Notes under the pieces: generated by a model
Database searches by the model: none
The model's input: the letters and a program-made list of their open reading frames with translations, nothing else
Told to the model about the DNA's origin: nothing
Source of the DNA: Puccinia triticina
Lineage: Eukaryota > Basidiomycota > Pucciniomycetes > Pucciniales > Pucciniaceae
Length of the DNA: 64,000 bases
Reading direction: 5' to 3'
NCBI RefSeq assembly: GCF_026914185.1
Contig: NC_070568.1
Location: 1,426,001-1,490,000, forward strand
Translations under genes and position numbers: made by a program
Part shown: positions 33,501 through 42,637 of the stretch, piece by piece
Numbering within the stretch: position 1 is the stretch's first letter
How the letters are laid out: every line of letters begins with the position of its first letter

Positions 33501-33621
33501 GATGGCCACACGTATCACAGGCTAGTTTGCTTGCCGACTCGTCGTCTGCGGAAGGTTCCCAGACTGGACACCTGCAGGGAGGCGTGTCGGCGGAAGTGTG
33601 TTGGCAATGGACGTAGGACAT
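30599..33621 (-). CDS. arrestin-fold protein (Rgp1-like?) with N-terminal Cys/His repeats
   Basis: Exon 1 (33319-33621) starts MSYVHCQHTS and holds two similar Cys/His modules, CRCPVWEP...CDTCGHREEWH and CTCPTWVAS...CALCGHKKGWH. Exon 2 (31700-33241, exactly 514 codons) is Ser/Pro-rich and then enters a beta-sandwich region: SLTTFFPGDYLDVTIRLNNN, KWKNITFQLSGTV, GWQFKLKIPTHTN, LPLPSS. Probable exons at 31553-31629 (GHVSYHLILKG) and 31327-31468 (LTFPESVRPLSSWIG) follow in compatible phase. The end (30599 to about 31270) is in a less certain frame. The order of strands and the LPxS-type motif before a Y-x-L strand resemble arrestin/Rgp1 folds. Rgp1 is a subunit of the Ric1-Rgp1 exchange factor for Ypt6/Rab6 at the Golgi. 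The Rgp1 name is tentative; the zinc-binding role is inferred from Cys/His spacing. Confidence 0.55.
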
Positions 33622-34355
33622 GGTAGGACCGGGATAGAGGCAGTTGGTTATGAGTGGAGTAGAGTCAAGGCACGTCAAGTGTCTGAGGAAGTAAGAGTGA
33701 ATGAAAAGCTGGTGAAGATGGGTAGCTCGAGTCTGGGAATGGTAGGTCCGGAGGTATTTTTAATGTGCGAAGGGCAGTAGGAGGTCCACGCGAACGGAAC
33801 TATTTATCTCCTCCGCATGAAGGCCATTCCTGTGCAAAATCCGTGAATATGGGTTCGGCCTGGCAGCGGAAGGCTGGACGGCGGAGCCAGTCCAGGCCAA
33901 CTACCGGCCACCCAATTCCAAAACCTCATGTAGGTGTGCAAAGCTGCCAGCCAACTCTTGACGAGAGGCAGACATTCAGCCATCTGGCCGCCCGTCGGTC
34001 CGTGCAAGTCGCACCTTGCAATCGCTGGATTCCGCGCCTGGTTGACTCAGGACTGGTCAATAATGGGCAACCCCACATTCTGACCGGATGGAGTGGAAAT
34101 GGGACTTTGCACGGCACCAGCTCTCAGCTCTGCGGGTGCCAGTCCCCGGTGCTCTCTCTGTGAAGTGAAGCATTCATTACCACAGGCAGACCATGTAGGT
34201 ATGAAAGTCTCTCTAGCGCATCCGGGAGGGACCATGGCTCGTCCTTGATGCGACTGAAACGCAGTAGATCACAATGCAGAGCGGGACCAAGCTCTTGAGG
34301 TTGTTCCCAATGTATAATGTATATAAAATTTAAATTGAGCCCAGCATAAAAAGTT
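33622..34355. other. intergenic, 3' side of Copia C
   Basis: No gene is supported. I searched by eye for a copy of the Copia C LTR (GAAGCGCCAGTAGTCC words) and for a polypurine tract and found neither, which argues that the 3' end of Copia C has been lost. Confidence 0.5.
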
Positions 34356-37300
34356 CTACAATGGGCTTCGATTCCACATCAGGAGTTCAAGATAGTTCAT
34401 GTTCATGTATTCCAGCACCAGGAAACAACACTGAAAACGAGTGATGATCAATGGCGCAAGAGGTTTAGTCAAGAAATCAGCTTGATTATCATCAGTTTTG
34501 ATGTATTCCACTTTGAAGTTGGCTTCGCGCTTGATGTGATGACAAAGCCAGTGATGACGGACGTTTATGTGGCGGGTTCTGTGCTGGTATTGAGGATTCT
34601 TGAGGAGTGCAAGGGCTCCCCTGTTATCACAGTAGAGAAGGGCTGAGGTAGCTGGCAATTGAAGCGACGGATGAATTTCAAGGAGAAGTTGTTCAAGCCA
34701 GCGAATGTCTTGACCCGTTTCGGAGCAGGCTCTATACTCTGCTTTGGTGGTTGATATCGCTGGGCCATCATCGTCCTGTTTTTGACAACGCCATCCCACT
34801 GCACCGTAGTAATGGACAAGACTCCCCAAAAACGATGCCGAGTCGACGCCGCTTTCATAACTGGCGTCAGCGTAGGCGATGATTCTCCCGGTCTCGGAGG
34901 GCGGATGGCCTAATGTGAGCTGAGCATGAGTGGTCTTTTTTAGATAGCAAAAGACATGCTGGACTTGATTTTGATGGGTCCGTGACGGATTGTTGAGGAA
35001 CTGGGACAGATAACTGCATGGGAATGCCAGGTTGGGCCGAGTGCATTGCACCAAATAGTTGATGAGGCCGACGGCACGTCGATAGTTGAAGGTTTCTGCA
35101 ACTGAGCACGGATCAATGGGACAGGTTAGGGTATTGAGTGGAAGGGGGGTCGAGGCTGATTTGCAGTCGGTTAGTTGAAATTCATCCAATATTTCCTTGA
35201 TGTAGCAATCCTGAGCAAGCGAAATGGTCCAGTTGATCCGATCCCGTGTAACCCTCATGCCAAGTACCCACTCGCAGGGACCCAAGTCCTCCATTTCGAA
35301 TCGGCGTTTGATGGCAGTCTTCAGGAAAGAAACATTGGGGCCCACGATGATGAGATCATCCACATGCACATATACGAAACAAGGTTTAGTCGAGTCTTGA
35401 TGGATGAACAAGCAGGCGTCTGCTTGTGCCGGGGAGAAGTTGACTGATGAAAAGAAGTCCTTGAGTGCCCGGTACCAACACCGGGGACTTTGTTTGAGGC
35501 CGTACAGGGATTTCTGTAGTTTAAAACCATGGCCGGGTGGGACATCAATGTTGACTCCGTCGGGAACTTTAATGAAGATCTCTTCATCCGGGACACCGTT
35601 CAGAAAGGCACAGCGAACGTCCATCTGCTCGATTTCCCAGTCATTGGCTGCGGCTATTCCTGCAACCATTCGGAAGGTTGTCAGTCGGCCAGTGGGTGCA
35701 AAAGTGGCTCCGTAGTTGATTCCCTCCACTTGTCGAAAGCCGCGGACACAGAGGCGAGCTTTATACTTTTGAAGCTCTCCGTCTGCGTTATACTTCCGCT
35801 TGAACACCCAGACAGTATCGAGTTGACGGGTGCCTATCTTCATTGGAGCAACCACCCAGACTTTGTGCCTGGTGATGTTGCCAATCTCTACCTTGACTGC
35901 CATAAGCCATTCGTTTCCATCTAGGTGGCGCATGGCTTGAGCGAAGGTTTTTGGATCTTTGAGTGAGGCTGGCTCCCCAATGATGACAAAGGCCCGGTGT
36001 ACTGGCGGATAGCCTGCCAGATTGGCTCGGTGTCTACGGGAGCTTTCCATGATGTTCCTAGGATCGATGTTGCTGGAAATGTTTCTTGGGGCTTCATCGT
36101 AGTGTGGGACATAAGCATAGCCTTTGACAGTGGATTGAGTGATGGGTATGGCAGGTAAGACGGTCTCTTCGGTAGGGGGTTCCGGCGGTACAGGGTTATC
36201 TTCAGCGGCCAGCGTAGGATTGCAGGTGCCGTTGATGGATGGATCATTGTCAGTGAAGTCAGATTGTAAGGACGGAGGGTTTTCTTCTGCTCCGGTTTCC
36301 AAGTCATGACTCTCAACAGGAGTTTCCAAGCTGACAAGGTCGGGCATCCACTCAACGATTTCACTGCGGCGTACGGAGGCATTGAGAGACGGAAATTCAG
36401 ACGGGAAAAAGCAAACATGATGGGTGATTTTGATCTTATTTGAGTCAGGAACCCACAGTTTGTATGACTTGTGGCCCTCTGTAAACCCGATTAATATCAC
36501 CTCCTTGCCAGATGGAGAGAATTTGGAGTGCCGCCACTTCTTCTCCTCCAGGAATACTGCTCTGCACCCAAACGGATAGAGTTGAGAGAGATCGGGTGGG
36601 CTTCCAGTCCATAGTTCAAATGGAGACCGCATGCCAATCGAGCTGTCCGGGGATTGGTTTTCCAAGTAGACTGAGGTTGTGACTGCCTCTCCCCACCAGG
36701 TTAAGTCAAGACCGGAGGTTAGCAGTATAGCTCTGGTCTTCTCCACTGTGGTCCTGTTGCCTCGTTTGGCAAAGGGATTCTGTTGTGGGGTGTATGGTGC
36801 CGACGTAAGATGCCGAACTCCCCGCTCCCGAAACAACTCGCTGAACTTGTGATTCACAAACTCCCCTCCGTTGTCGGAGACTACGGATTTCAATTTTCGG
36901 CCGGTGTAAGCTTTGGCTTGGAGTAGGAAGGTAAGAAAAGATTGGAAAGTGTTGGACTTACTCGGCATTGGGTAGATAAAGCGGTATTTACTATGCCCGT
37001 CTATTATCTTCAGGAAATAACAATTTCCCCCCCGAGAGGCCGGAGTAATGGGTCCGCACAGGTCCATATGGATACAATCAAGGAGACTGTTGACGGTTGG
37101 AAATGAGCCGGGAAAGGGTTGCTGAGTCATCTTGGAGACGTCGCAGTTGTGACAGCCGAGCTCTTTGATATGAAGATCAGGGTGCGCGGCTTTGAGATAG
37201 GGTAGACTGGGATGACCGAGTGAGTTGTGAAGAATGAGGGTGTCCAAGATGGCAGAGAAGGCCCTTTGAGAACCAAGTTCGATTGTGAGAATGTTGTCCC

Positions 37301-38789
37301 CGGTGCTACCAACACACATGATATCATCGTCCTTTACACACTTGAACTTTGTCCCGTTGTCAGTCGGAATGATTGCGTACCCCTTCCAAAGATAGTGTGT
37401 TAGCGGGATGAGAGAGTTAGAGAGGTCTGGCACGAAGAAGGCCCTGTCAATGTGAATTGGACCAGAACTAGTTGAGATGATCGCACGACCTTCGCCAACA
37501 ATGGGGATGGTAGATCCGTTAGCCACATAAACTACCAAGGAGTACTCCTTGAAGGTGATGAAGTAGGAGCAATGCTTCAAGTAGTGACCGGTAGCTCCAC
37601 TGTCAAAAATAATGACATCCAAAATCCCTGAATTAACACTCAGCATAGCTTTCTTGGCAATCCGGGCGTTGACTTTGTCGAGGGCGGCCTGGAGGTATGC
37701 TGCGGCTTTTTCAGGGTGAACAGCATGACATTCTTCTTCCGAGTGAGATGTTTCGGGGTTATGCCTGTTGTTTTCACATCGGAGTCGAGTTTGTCGAGAG
37801 CTGCTTGGTTTGTTTGTGCTCCCCGATGATGAGACAGCAAGGGCAGTCGGATTAGCAGGGCCTTGGGCTCCGGGATCAGCCTCCTGTTGGCGCCTAAGTT
37901 CAGCCTCCAGGTCTTTGAGAAAGCTTCCTAGCTCAAGGGTGTTGTCCAGTCCTTTCAGGCTGTTGAAACGAAGAGACCGGAAAGTGGCGTAAGAGGATGG
38001 GAGTCGCTTGAGGATGATGAAGATCCAGCAGGTTTCCAAAGTGGGTTTGTCAAGTTTATCGTTGGCGACTTCCAACATTAGATCAAAGGTGTTTCGAAAG
38101 AGATTTATGGAATCCTTCATGGTATCGTCTGCAAATCGGATCTCGTAGAGCTTGTCCCATACGTTGGCGACGTTCTCCAGCAACCAAGTGGCATAGTGTG
38201 CATTGATGGCGTCCCACAGCGCCTTGGGCTCAAACGTTCTATAGTTTTGACCTACAAACCTGTGCGCATTTTCTTCATTGAGATGAAGCCGAATGAAGGT
38301 GGTGGCTTGTTTTTTTTTGATCTTGTAGTCAGCGTTCCCCTCCAGAGTCTTAGGATCCTTGAAGATGTAATCGTCCAACATCTGGAAGCCAAGGGCGTTG
38401 ATCATCTTGAGTCGCCAGGTGGCAAAGTTGTTGTCATTGAGGGGATCAGTGACCAGTTTGAAGTTGGTTGAATTGGCCGAACTGTTACTCTCGGTCATGA
38501 TGGAATTGAGTGTATGGGTTGACTCTGGATTGTTGGAATTGGGAGAAGAAGTAGTTGGGATGAGGTTGAGCGCCTGAGTAATGGTTGTCTCGACGTCTAA
38601 ATTTGGTGAATTATCCTGGTGCGAAGCGACTGCAGGATTGGGATTGAGCGCTGAGGCAATGAGGGTTTTGGTGTCTGAGCCAGACGAGTTTTCTTGGTGC
38701 TCTGGGGCTGGGTCTTCTTTGTCGGGATCGGGAGTGAAAGGAAAGCGGCCGATAAGATTGGAAGGCTTGTGATCCTGATTTCCCGCCAC
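34356..38789 (-). CDS. Copia C Gag-Pol polyprotein, 1477 residues, integrase mutated
   Basis: One open frame starting MAGNQDHKPSNLIGRF. The Gag region has NNFATWRLKMINALGF and a NRHNPETSHSEEECHAVHPE segment in place of a CCHC knuckle, as in some basidiomycete Copia elements. The protease motif is IIFDSGATGHYLKH. The pre-integrase zinc region has HNSLGH...CHNCDVSK. Integrase has IHMDLCGP and VVSDNGGEF, but the third catalytic box reads TPQQNPFAKRGNRT instead of TPQQNGVAERxNRT. The essential Glu is Lys (36765-36767) and Gly is Pro. RVT_2 has RCAFLNGVPDEEIF, SLYGLKQSPRCWY and YVHVDDLIIVG. RNase H has TTKAEYRACSETGQDIRWL and QADFLTKPL. The frame is otherwise intact, but self-integration looks impossible. 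Confidence 0.9.
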   Translation of the reverse strand: MAGNQDHKPSNLIGRFPFTPDPDKEDPAPEHQENSSGSDTKTLIASALNPNPAVASHQDNSPNLDVETTITQALNLIPTTSSPNSNNPESTHTLNSIMTESNSSANSTNFKLVTDPLNDNNFATWRLKMINALGFQMLDDYIFKDPKTLEGNADYKIKKKQATTFIRLHLNEENAHRFVGQNYRTFEPKALWDAINAHYATWLLENVANVWDKLYEIRFADDTMKDSINLFRNTFDLMLEVANDKLDKPTLETCWIFIILKRLPSSYATFRSLRFNSLKGLDNTLELGSFLKDLEAELRRQQEADPGAQGPANPTALAVSSSGSTNKPSSSRQTRLRCENNRHNPETSHSEEECHAVHPEKAAAYLQAALDKVNARIAKKAMLSVNSGILDVIIFDSGATGHYLKHCSYFITFKEYSLVVYVANGSTIPIVGEGRAIISTSSGPIHIDRAFFVPDLSNSLIPLTHYLWKGYAIIPTDNGTKFKCVKDDDIMCVGSTGDNILTIELGSQRAFSAILDTLILHNSLGHPSLPYLKAAHPDLHIKELGCHNCDVSKMTQQPFPGSFPTVNSLLDCIHMDLCGPITPASRGGNCYFLKIIDGHSKYRFIYPMPSKSNTFQSFLTFLLQAKAYTGRKLKSVVSDNGGEFVNHKFSELFRERGVRHLTSAPYTPQQNPFAKRGNRTTVEKTRAILLTSGLDLTWWGEAVTTSVYLENQSPDSSIGMRSPFELWTGSPPDLSQLYPFGCRAVFLEEKKWRHSKFSPSGKEVILIGFTEGHKSYKLWVPDSNKIKITHHVCFFPSEFPSLNASVRRSEIVEWMPDLVSLETPVESHDLETGAEENPPSLQSDFTDNDPSINGTCNPTLAAEDNPVPPEPPTEETVLPAIPITQSTVKGYAYVPHYDEAPRNISSNIDPRNIMESSRRHRANLAGYPPVHRAFVIIGEPASLKDPKTFAQAMRHLDGNEWLMAVKVEIGNITRHKVWVVAPMKIGTRQLDTVWVFKRKYNADGELQKYKARLCVRGFRQVEGINYGATFAPTGRLTTFRMVAGIAAANDWEIEQMDVRCAFLNGVPDEEIFIKVPDGVNIDVPPGHGFKLQKSLYGLKQSPRCWYRALKDFFSSVNFSPAQADACLFIHQDSTKPCFVYVHVDDLIIVGPNVSFLKTAIKRRFEMEDLGPCEWVLGMRVTRDRINWTISLAQDCYIKEILDEFQLTDCKSASTPLPLNTLTCPIDPCSVAETFNYRRAVGLINYLVQCTRPNLAFPCSYLSQFLNNPSRTHQNQVQHVFCYLKKTTHAQLTLGHPPSETGRIIAYADASYESGVDSASFLGSLVHYYGAVGWRCQKQDDDGPAISTTKAEYRACSETGQDIRWLEQLLLEIHPSLQLPATSALLYCDNRGALALLKNPQYQHRTRHINVRHHWLCHHIKREANFKVEYIKTDDNQADFLTKPLAPLIITRFQCCFLVLEYMNMNYLELLMWNRSPL

Positions 38790-38864
38790 AATGGTGAACT
38801 GTCTACTTCTAACTCTGGGATGGTTCTATTGCAATCCTACTCGACACGGTGCTCTTAGTAGGCT

Positions 38865-38876
38865 GGGCTCATAACC
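38865..38876 (-). other. Copia C primer-binding site (half tRNA-iMet type)
   Basis: The plus strand reads GGGCTCATAACC, identical to the anticodon stem-loop of initiator tRNA-Met. It is placed between the polyprotein start and the LTR-like sequence, as in Copia A. Confidence 0.7.
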
Positions 38877-39245
38877 TAAGAAGCGCCAGTAGTCCGCAGT
38901 GAGCACGAGTGAGATCTAGGGAGAGCAAGGACACACAGAGAAGAAGAGGAGACGGTAATCACCCAAGAAGCGCCAGTAGTCCGCAGTGAGCACGAGTGAG
39001 ATCTAGGGAGAGCGAGGACACACAGAGAAGAAGAGGAGACGGTAATCACCTATTGAGGTGATACAAACAGAGGCGACTATATGAGTGAGGAAAAAGAGAG
39101 AAAGAGGAAATACAAGCTCTGGTACGGGAGATCTAACTACAACAAAGAGAAACCCTAAACTAAGTATATCCGCAATCTCTGAGTTCTCCCTTGCCTTGGT
39201 CATCGACCCCTTCCGCCTGTTGTGCGGATGTCACTGTACTGTCAC
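38877..39245 (-). repeat. 5' LTR-like sequence of Copia C with an 87-bp duplication
   Basis: The sequence follows the primer site and ends near GTACTGTCACAA. It includes TGTTGTGCGG near 39219, the same word that begins the LTR of Copia A. An 87-bp segment is tandemly duplicated (38878-38964 and 38965-39051) with about one mismatch. No second LTR was found on the 3' side. Right edge approximate. Confidence 0.55.
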
Positions 39246-39407
39246 AATTTTAGGGCCTTTACAGACAATTTTTTAAAGAATGAAGAACACCCTGTGATTG
39301 CCAGGGGACACCTTATCCTGTACAGCCTGCCATATTTCTAAAAAGTTGTTGGTGAAGGCCTTAAAATTGACTCTAAAGTTTTATTTTTATCCTATTGTGA
39401 ACCCCCC
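39246..39407. mobile_element. truncated TA-target MITE abutting Copia C
   Basis: Matches positions from about 51416 to 51576 of the complete MITE, including the right terminal repeat TATCCTATTGTGAACCCCCC followed by TA. The left terminal repeat is missing exactly where the Copia C LTR-like sequence ends. The missing end is not present at the other side of Copia C. Confidence 0.7.
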
Positions 39408-39472
39408 TAATATGTAAACCGTCCCTTTGGACAGTGGAAAATCCCGTTCGTCGCAGTCGCAGGAAATACTGA

Positions 39473-39717
39473 TCATTCCACCAGCTTCATCAGAGCTGAA
39501 AACATATGTAGACGATCACGAGAAAGGTGTAGCAAGTTGCACTCACTATTCGTCGTAGCGGTGGTTCTGCTGCCGCGAGAGGTGTCGTCGGTCAAGCATT
39601 CTCCAACAGGATCACTGGCATCTGGACACCTAAAAGATGTCCCATCGGCAGATACAAGCCCAACATGAACAACCACTAGAGCTACTAGACAAATCATCAA
39701 TCTTGCGGAGTGCATGG
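39473..39717 (-). CDS. candidate small secreted protein
   Basis: The minus-strand ATG at 39717 gives MHSARLMICLVALVVVHVGL followed by VSADG, a classical signal peptide with a likely cleavage after SA. The mature part begins TSFRCPDASDPVGECLTDD, with two Cys nine residues apart, then a Thr/Ser-rich stretch. A GTGAGT donor and TTTTCAG acceptor suggest an intron near 39545-39495. Spliced or not, the frame closes at 39473-39475. A different splice choice would read on into ISISCDCDERDF, so the C-terminus is uncertain. No homologue is identified with confidence. Nearby insertion of a MITE and Copia C may have truncated it. Confidence 0.45.
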
Positions 39718-40912
39718 TGGTTGGATTTATAAGAGATGATTGAGATGTGCAGGTTTGCCTGGAAGTCGCGAGGAGAAGAAGAAAGGATAAGTGACGTCGC
39801 AAAAGGGTGGTCGGGAGGTCGTTTGTAGTAAGACGGAAGAAATACAGACCAAATCTGTCAAGACGAGTCGATAAAGCAAACGGCACTTGGAAATCGTAAT
39901 GGGCAGATGGACAGGGTATTTAAAGGCTTAAGCAATCCGTTGAATAGGATCTCGTACACTTCATTTTTCTCATCCTAAGAGCGACAGTGATGAGTCGATG
40001 ACAGTAGCGCGGCTCACGTGTATAAGGCACCTTTATGCAAATGCCATACATAAAACTGACGTTGCCTGATGTTGCTCGTCGTTGAGAGTGTTCGACACCA
40101 CGGAAGCGCTTTGGGCACCACCCGGCCATGTGATATCGAGCCGTAGGAAGCCTTCTGGGCAGTCCACTCTGCTGGCACTGGGAGGCTTGGTTAGCCGTGA
40201 TGCCTTTGTGCGTGTCCGCCCCGAGAGTTATACCAATAACTCCCCACGCTCTCCGGGTTTGGGATGAGGGGGGGGGGCTCTCCTCCCTCTTTCCTCTCGT
40301 GCCTTTTTAATCCACCTTGTTAGGCTTCACGGCGCATGTGGGAAGCAAGGGAGGTGGGGGAAATGCTTCACGTTTCTTTAGTAGGATACGTGACGCGTCC
40401 CCCTGTGAGTTCTCCTAGCTGGAAGGTCTGAGCCCGGGCGGGTGGGAACCCTAACTGGGCGGGTGGGTGGGGCGAGAGACATTTCCTCCTATCGGCGAGA
40501 ATCCAAACGGCGAATCCTGATTGGCTGAGCGTGTTCCGGACTGGTTAATCCTTACCGGCACCGGCTGCTCCGCAATCTAGGTTTGGCCTCTCGCCTGGCA
40601 CGGCTTGGCTGCGCCGCACTGGCTTCCTGCTCAGGATGACGCTCTCTCTCGCGCTGGCTCTCGCTGCGCGCTCGCCAACCGCCTGCTGTAATACCACCCT
40701 GCCAGTTCACAGGGCTGAAACATGTTGAATATCCTGTGACATCCAGCGGGTCCGACAGGGCTACCGGGCCGCTTCGGCCCGACGACCGGCGGTCGGAATC
40801 TGACACGGGAGCCAACTCCTTCGCCCTCACGGGCTACTCCATGTCGTTTCGCCGGTGAAAGTCACACTTCAACCCATCGAGTGGACATGGACCAGCGTGA
40901 TTATCTTACTGA
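39718..40912. other. intergenic, GC-rich
   Basis: Contains a G run near 40268-40278 and GC-rich, C/T-rich DNA to about 40850. It was considered as rRNA or tRNA and not supported. It probably includes the promoter of the inositol polyphosphate kinase gene. Confidence 0.4.
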
Positions 40913-42151
40913 ATGGTGAACAGCGCTTGTTCCGAGCCCCGTGGCGAATTTTCACACCCTCAGAAGGAAATAGGCACGATGAGACCAGACGAGACGAAAC
41001 GAGACCTGACGATGACAAGCATCACGCCCAAGCAGCCAATCCCCCAAGCGGGTGGACATCAAGGCCGAGTCTTGGTCGACTCGAACGATCCACAAAGAAT
41101 CATTAAGAAGACCAAGAGGAACGAGTTGAGATTTTATCGATGTCTGGTTAACCAACTGGAACATCCACTACTTCCTTCCGATGCAAATGTGTGGTCCGGT
41201 TGGAGAGCTCAATTCCTTGGTCCTTGGAATCATAAAACTGTTGAGTATCCTTATACTTACCTATGACCATCCATCGCAATGCTAGTAGCAACATTGGATA
41301 CTGAACTTCATAATCAATTTAGTTGCAGGAAGACGAAGTATTTATCACTCTAGAAAACTTGACGTTTAGAAGATCTAGTCTCAAAACCGGGCAGGGAGAA
41401 CTGGAACAGCTCTTCAATCATCCGAATGTGATTGATATCAAATTAGGACAAAAGCTACACGATGACCAAGCTACCCAGGCAAAAAGTCAGCGGATGAGTA
41501 GGGTTGCACTCGAGACCACAACCGCTGAATTTGGGATGCGTTTGACGGGCGCCCAGGTAAAAATGAAACATTGTATCCCATAGACTTTCCACGTCACATG
41601 ACTGATTGCCACCCTCGCTCTGCCTATTCTTACAGCTATGGGATAACCATCAGTGTGAATATTTAGGAATCCCGAAATCGTTCGGCAAAACTATCGATCG
41701 AACGGGGACCGATCTACAGAACAAGTTTAATACTTTCTTTCCAATCTCAGATTCTAGGCCGAGACATGAAGCTGGGGCCCAAGAAGTACTCGACGGACTG
41801 ACATATTCTGCGGGAGGAATCCCATCGAAGCTACTCAAACAAATCGTCGATCGATCGATCATCCCAAAAATCATCAGGATTCGCAACTATCTCTCCTCCT
41901 TTAACTGGCGAATCTATGGTGCCAGTCTGTTGGTCGTCTTCGAGGCAGATCTGAGTACTCTAGAGGGTATCCTCCACGAGTCATCTCACTCTGACCAGCC
42001 GGATCAAATCATGCAGGATATCGCTTCGGTCAAAGTTATCGATTTCGCACATGTCCAGTTGGCCGATAGTCCTGATCACGGGCTCTTGAAAGGTCTCCAG
42101 TCCACATTGAATCTATTTCATCGACTATCCCTCCAACTTGGCTCGATATAA
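40913..42151 (+). CDS. inositol polyphosphate kinase (IPK/IPMK-like)
   Basis: The IPK family phosphorylates inositol phosphates such as IP3 to IP5 using ATP; the yeast member is Arg82/Ipk2. Three exons, 40913-41239, 41329-41556 and 41636-42151, sum to 357 codons (356 residues). The N-lobe has the substrate-side AGHQG and RNELRFYRCL helix. The second exon has EDEVFITLENLTF and the family PxxxDxKxG box, as HPNVIDIKLG, followed by QRMSRVALETTTAEFGMRLTG. The third exon has GASLLVVFE (the SSLL-like box), then VKVIDFAHVQL and DHGLLKGLQSTLNLF. The metal-binding IDFAH aspartate is present. The exon 1 donor is GTTGAG, weaker than usual. The first ATG compatible with the frame is used. Whether it is closer to IPMK or IP6K cannot be settled by eye. 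Confidence 0.88.
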
Positions 42152-42637
42152 CCTTATTCCTCCTCGATTTATTTATTCATTCCGACTTCATTCCTGATCC
42201 CCGACCGTTCCTTGGTCGTATCATTACAGCTCGTTTTTTTACCCTTTCTTATGAGTGGTAGTCCGTCTTTCATTCCTAGTTATTTCCTGCTTGTATAGAA
42301 GTCACATGTTGTTTTGTACACTTGTTGACTTCCTCTCTTCAACGGAAGTTACCAAAATCACAATTGTTGCTTGTTGCAGGCATCAATTCATGATGGATTT
42401 TGCTTGGAACGAGTTCACAAGCATGCAATCGATAGGTCCATCTTCGTCTCCGGACAATAGTCATACAAATACGTAAAGGGAATCTGGGTCCTGTTGACCT
42501 GGGCTCTTGGCGGTCTGTGCCTTGCGTAAATACATAAATATATGAATACCCGCTCACTATGCACTCCCCTGGCCCACGACTTCACTCGAACCACTCCATC
42601 CGAATCCGATTGATTCCACCGCAACAGTTTTCGGAAG
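42152..42637. other. intergenic between tandem genes
   Basis: 3' UTR of the inositol kinase and promoter of the HAD gene. No other gene seen. Confidence 0.5.

Noticed and set aside
33622..34355. Expected 3' LTR of Copia C
   Set aside because: No stretch matching the 38.88-39.24 kb sequence and no polypurine tract were found.
40400..40850. Possible rRNA or tRNA-like GC-rich segment
   Set aside because: No conserved rRNA core words or tRNA A/B boxes in proper spacing could be confirmed.
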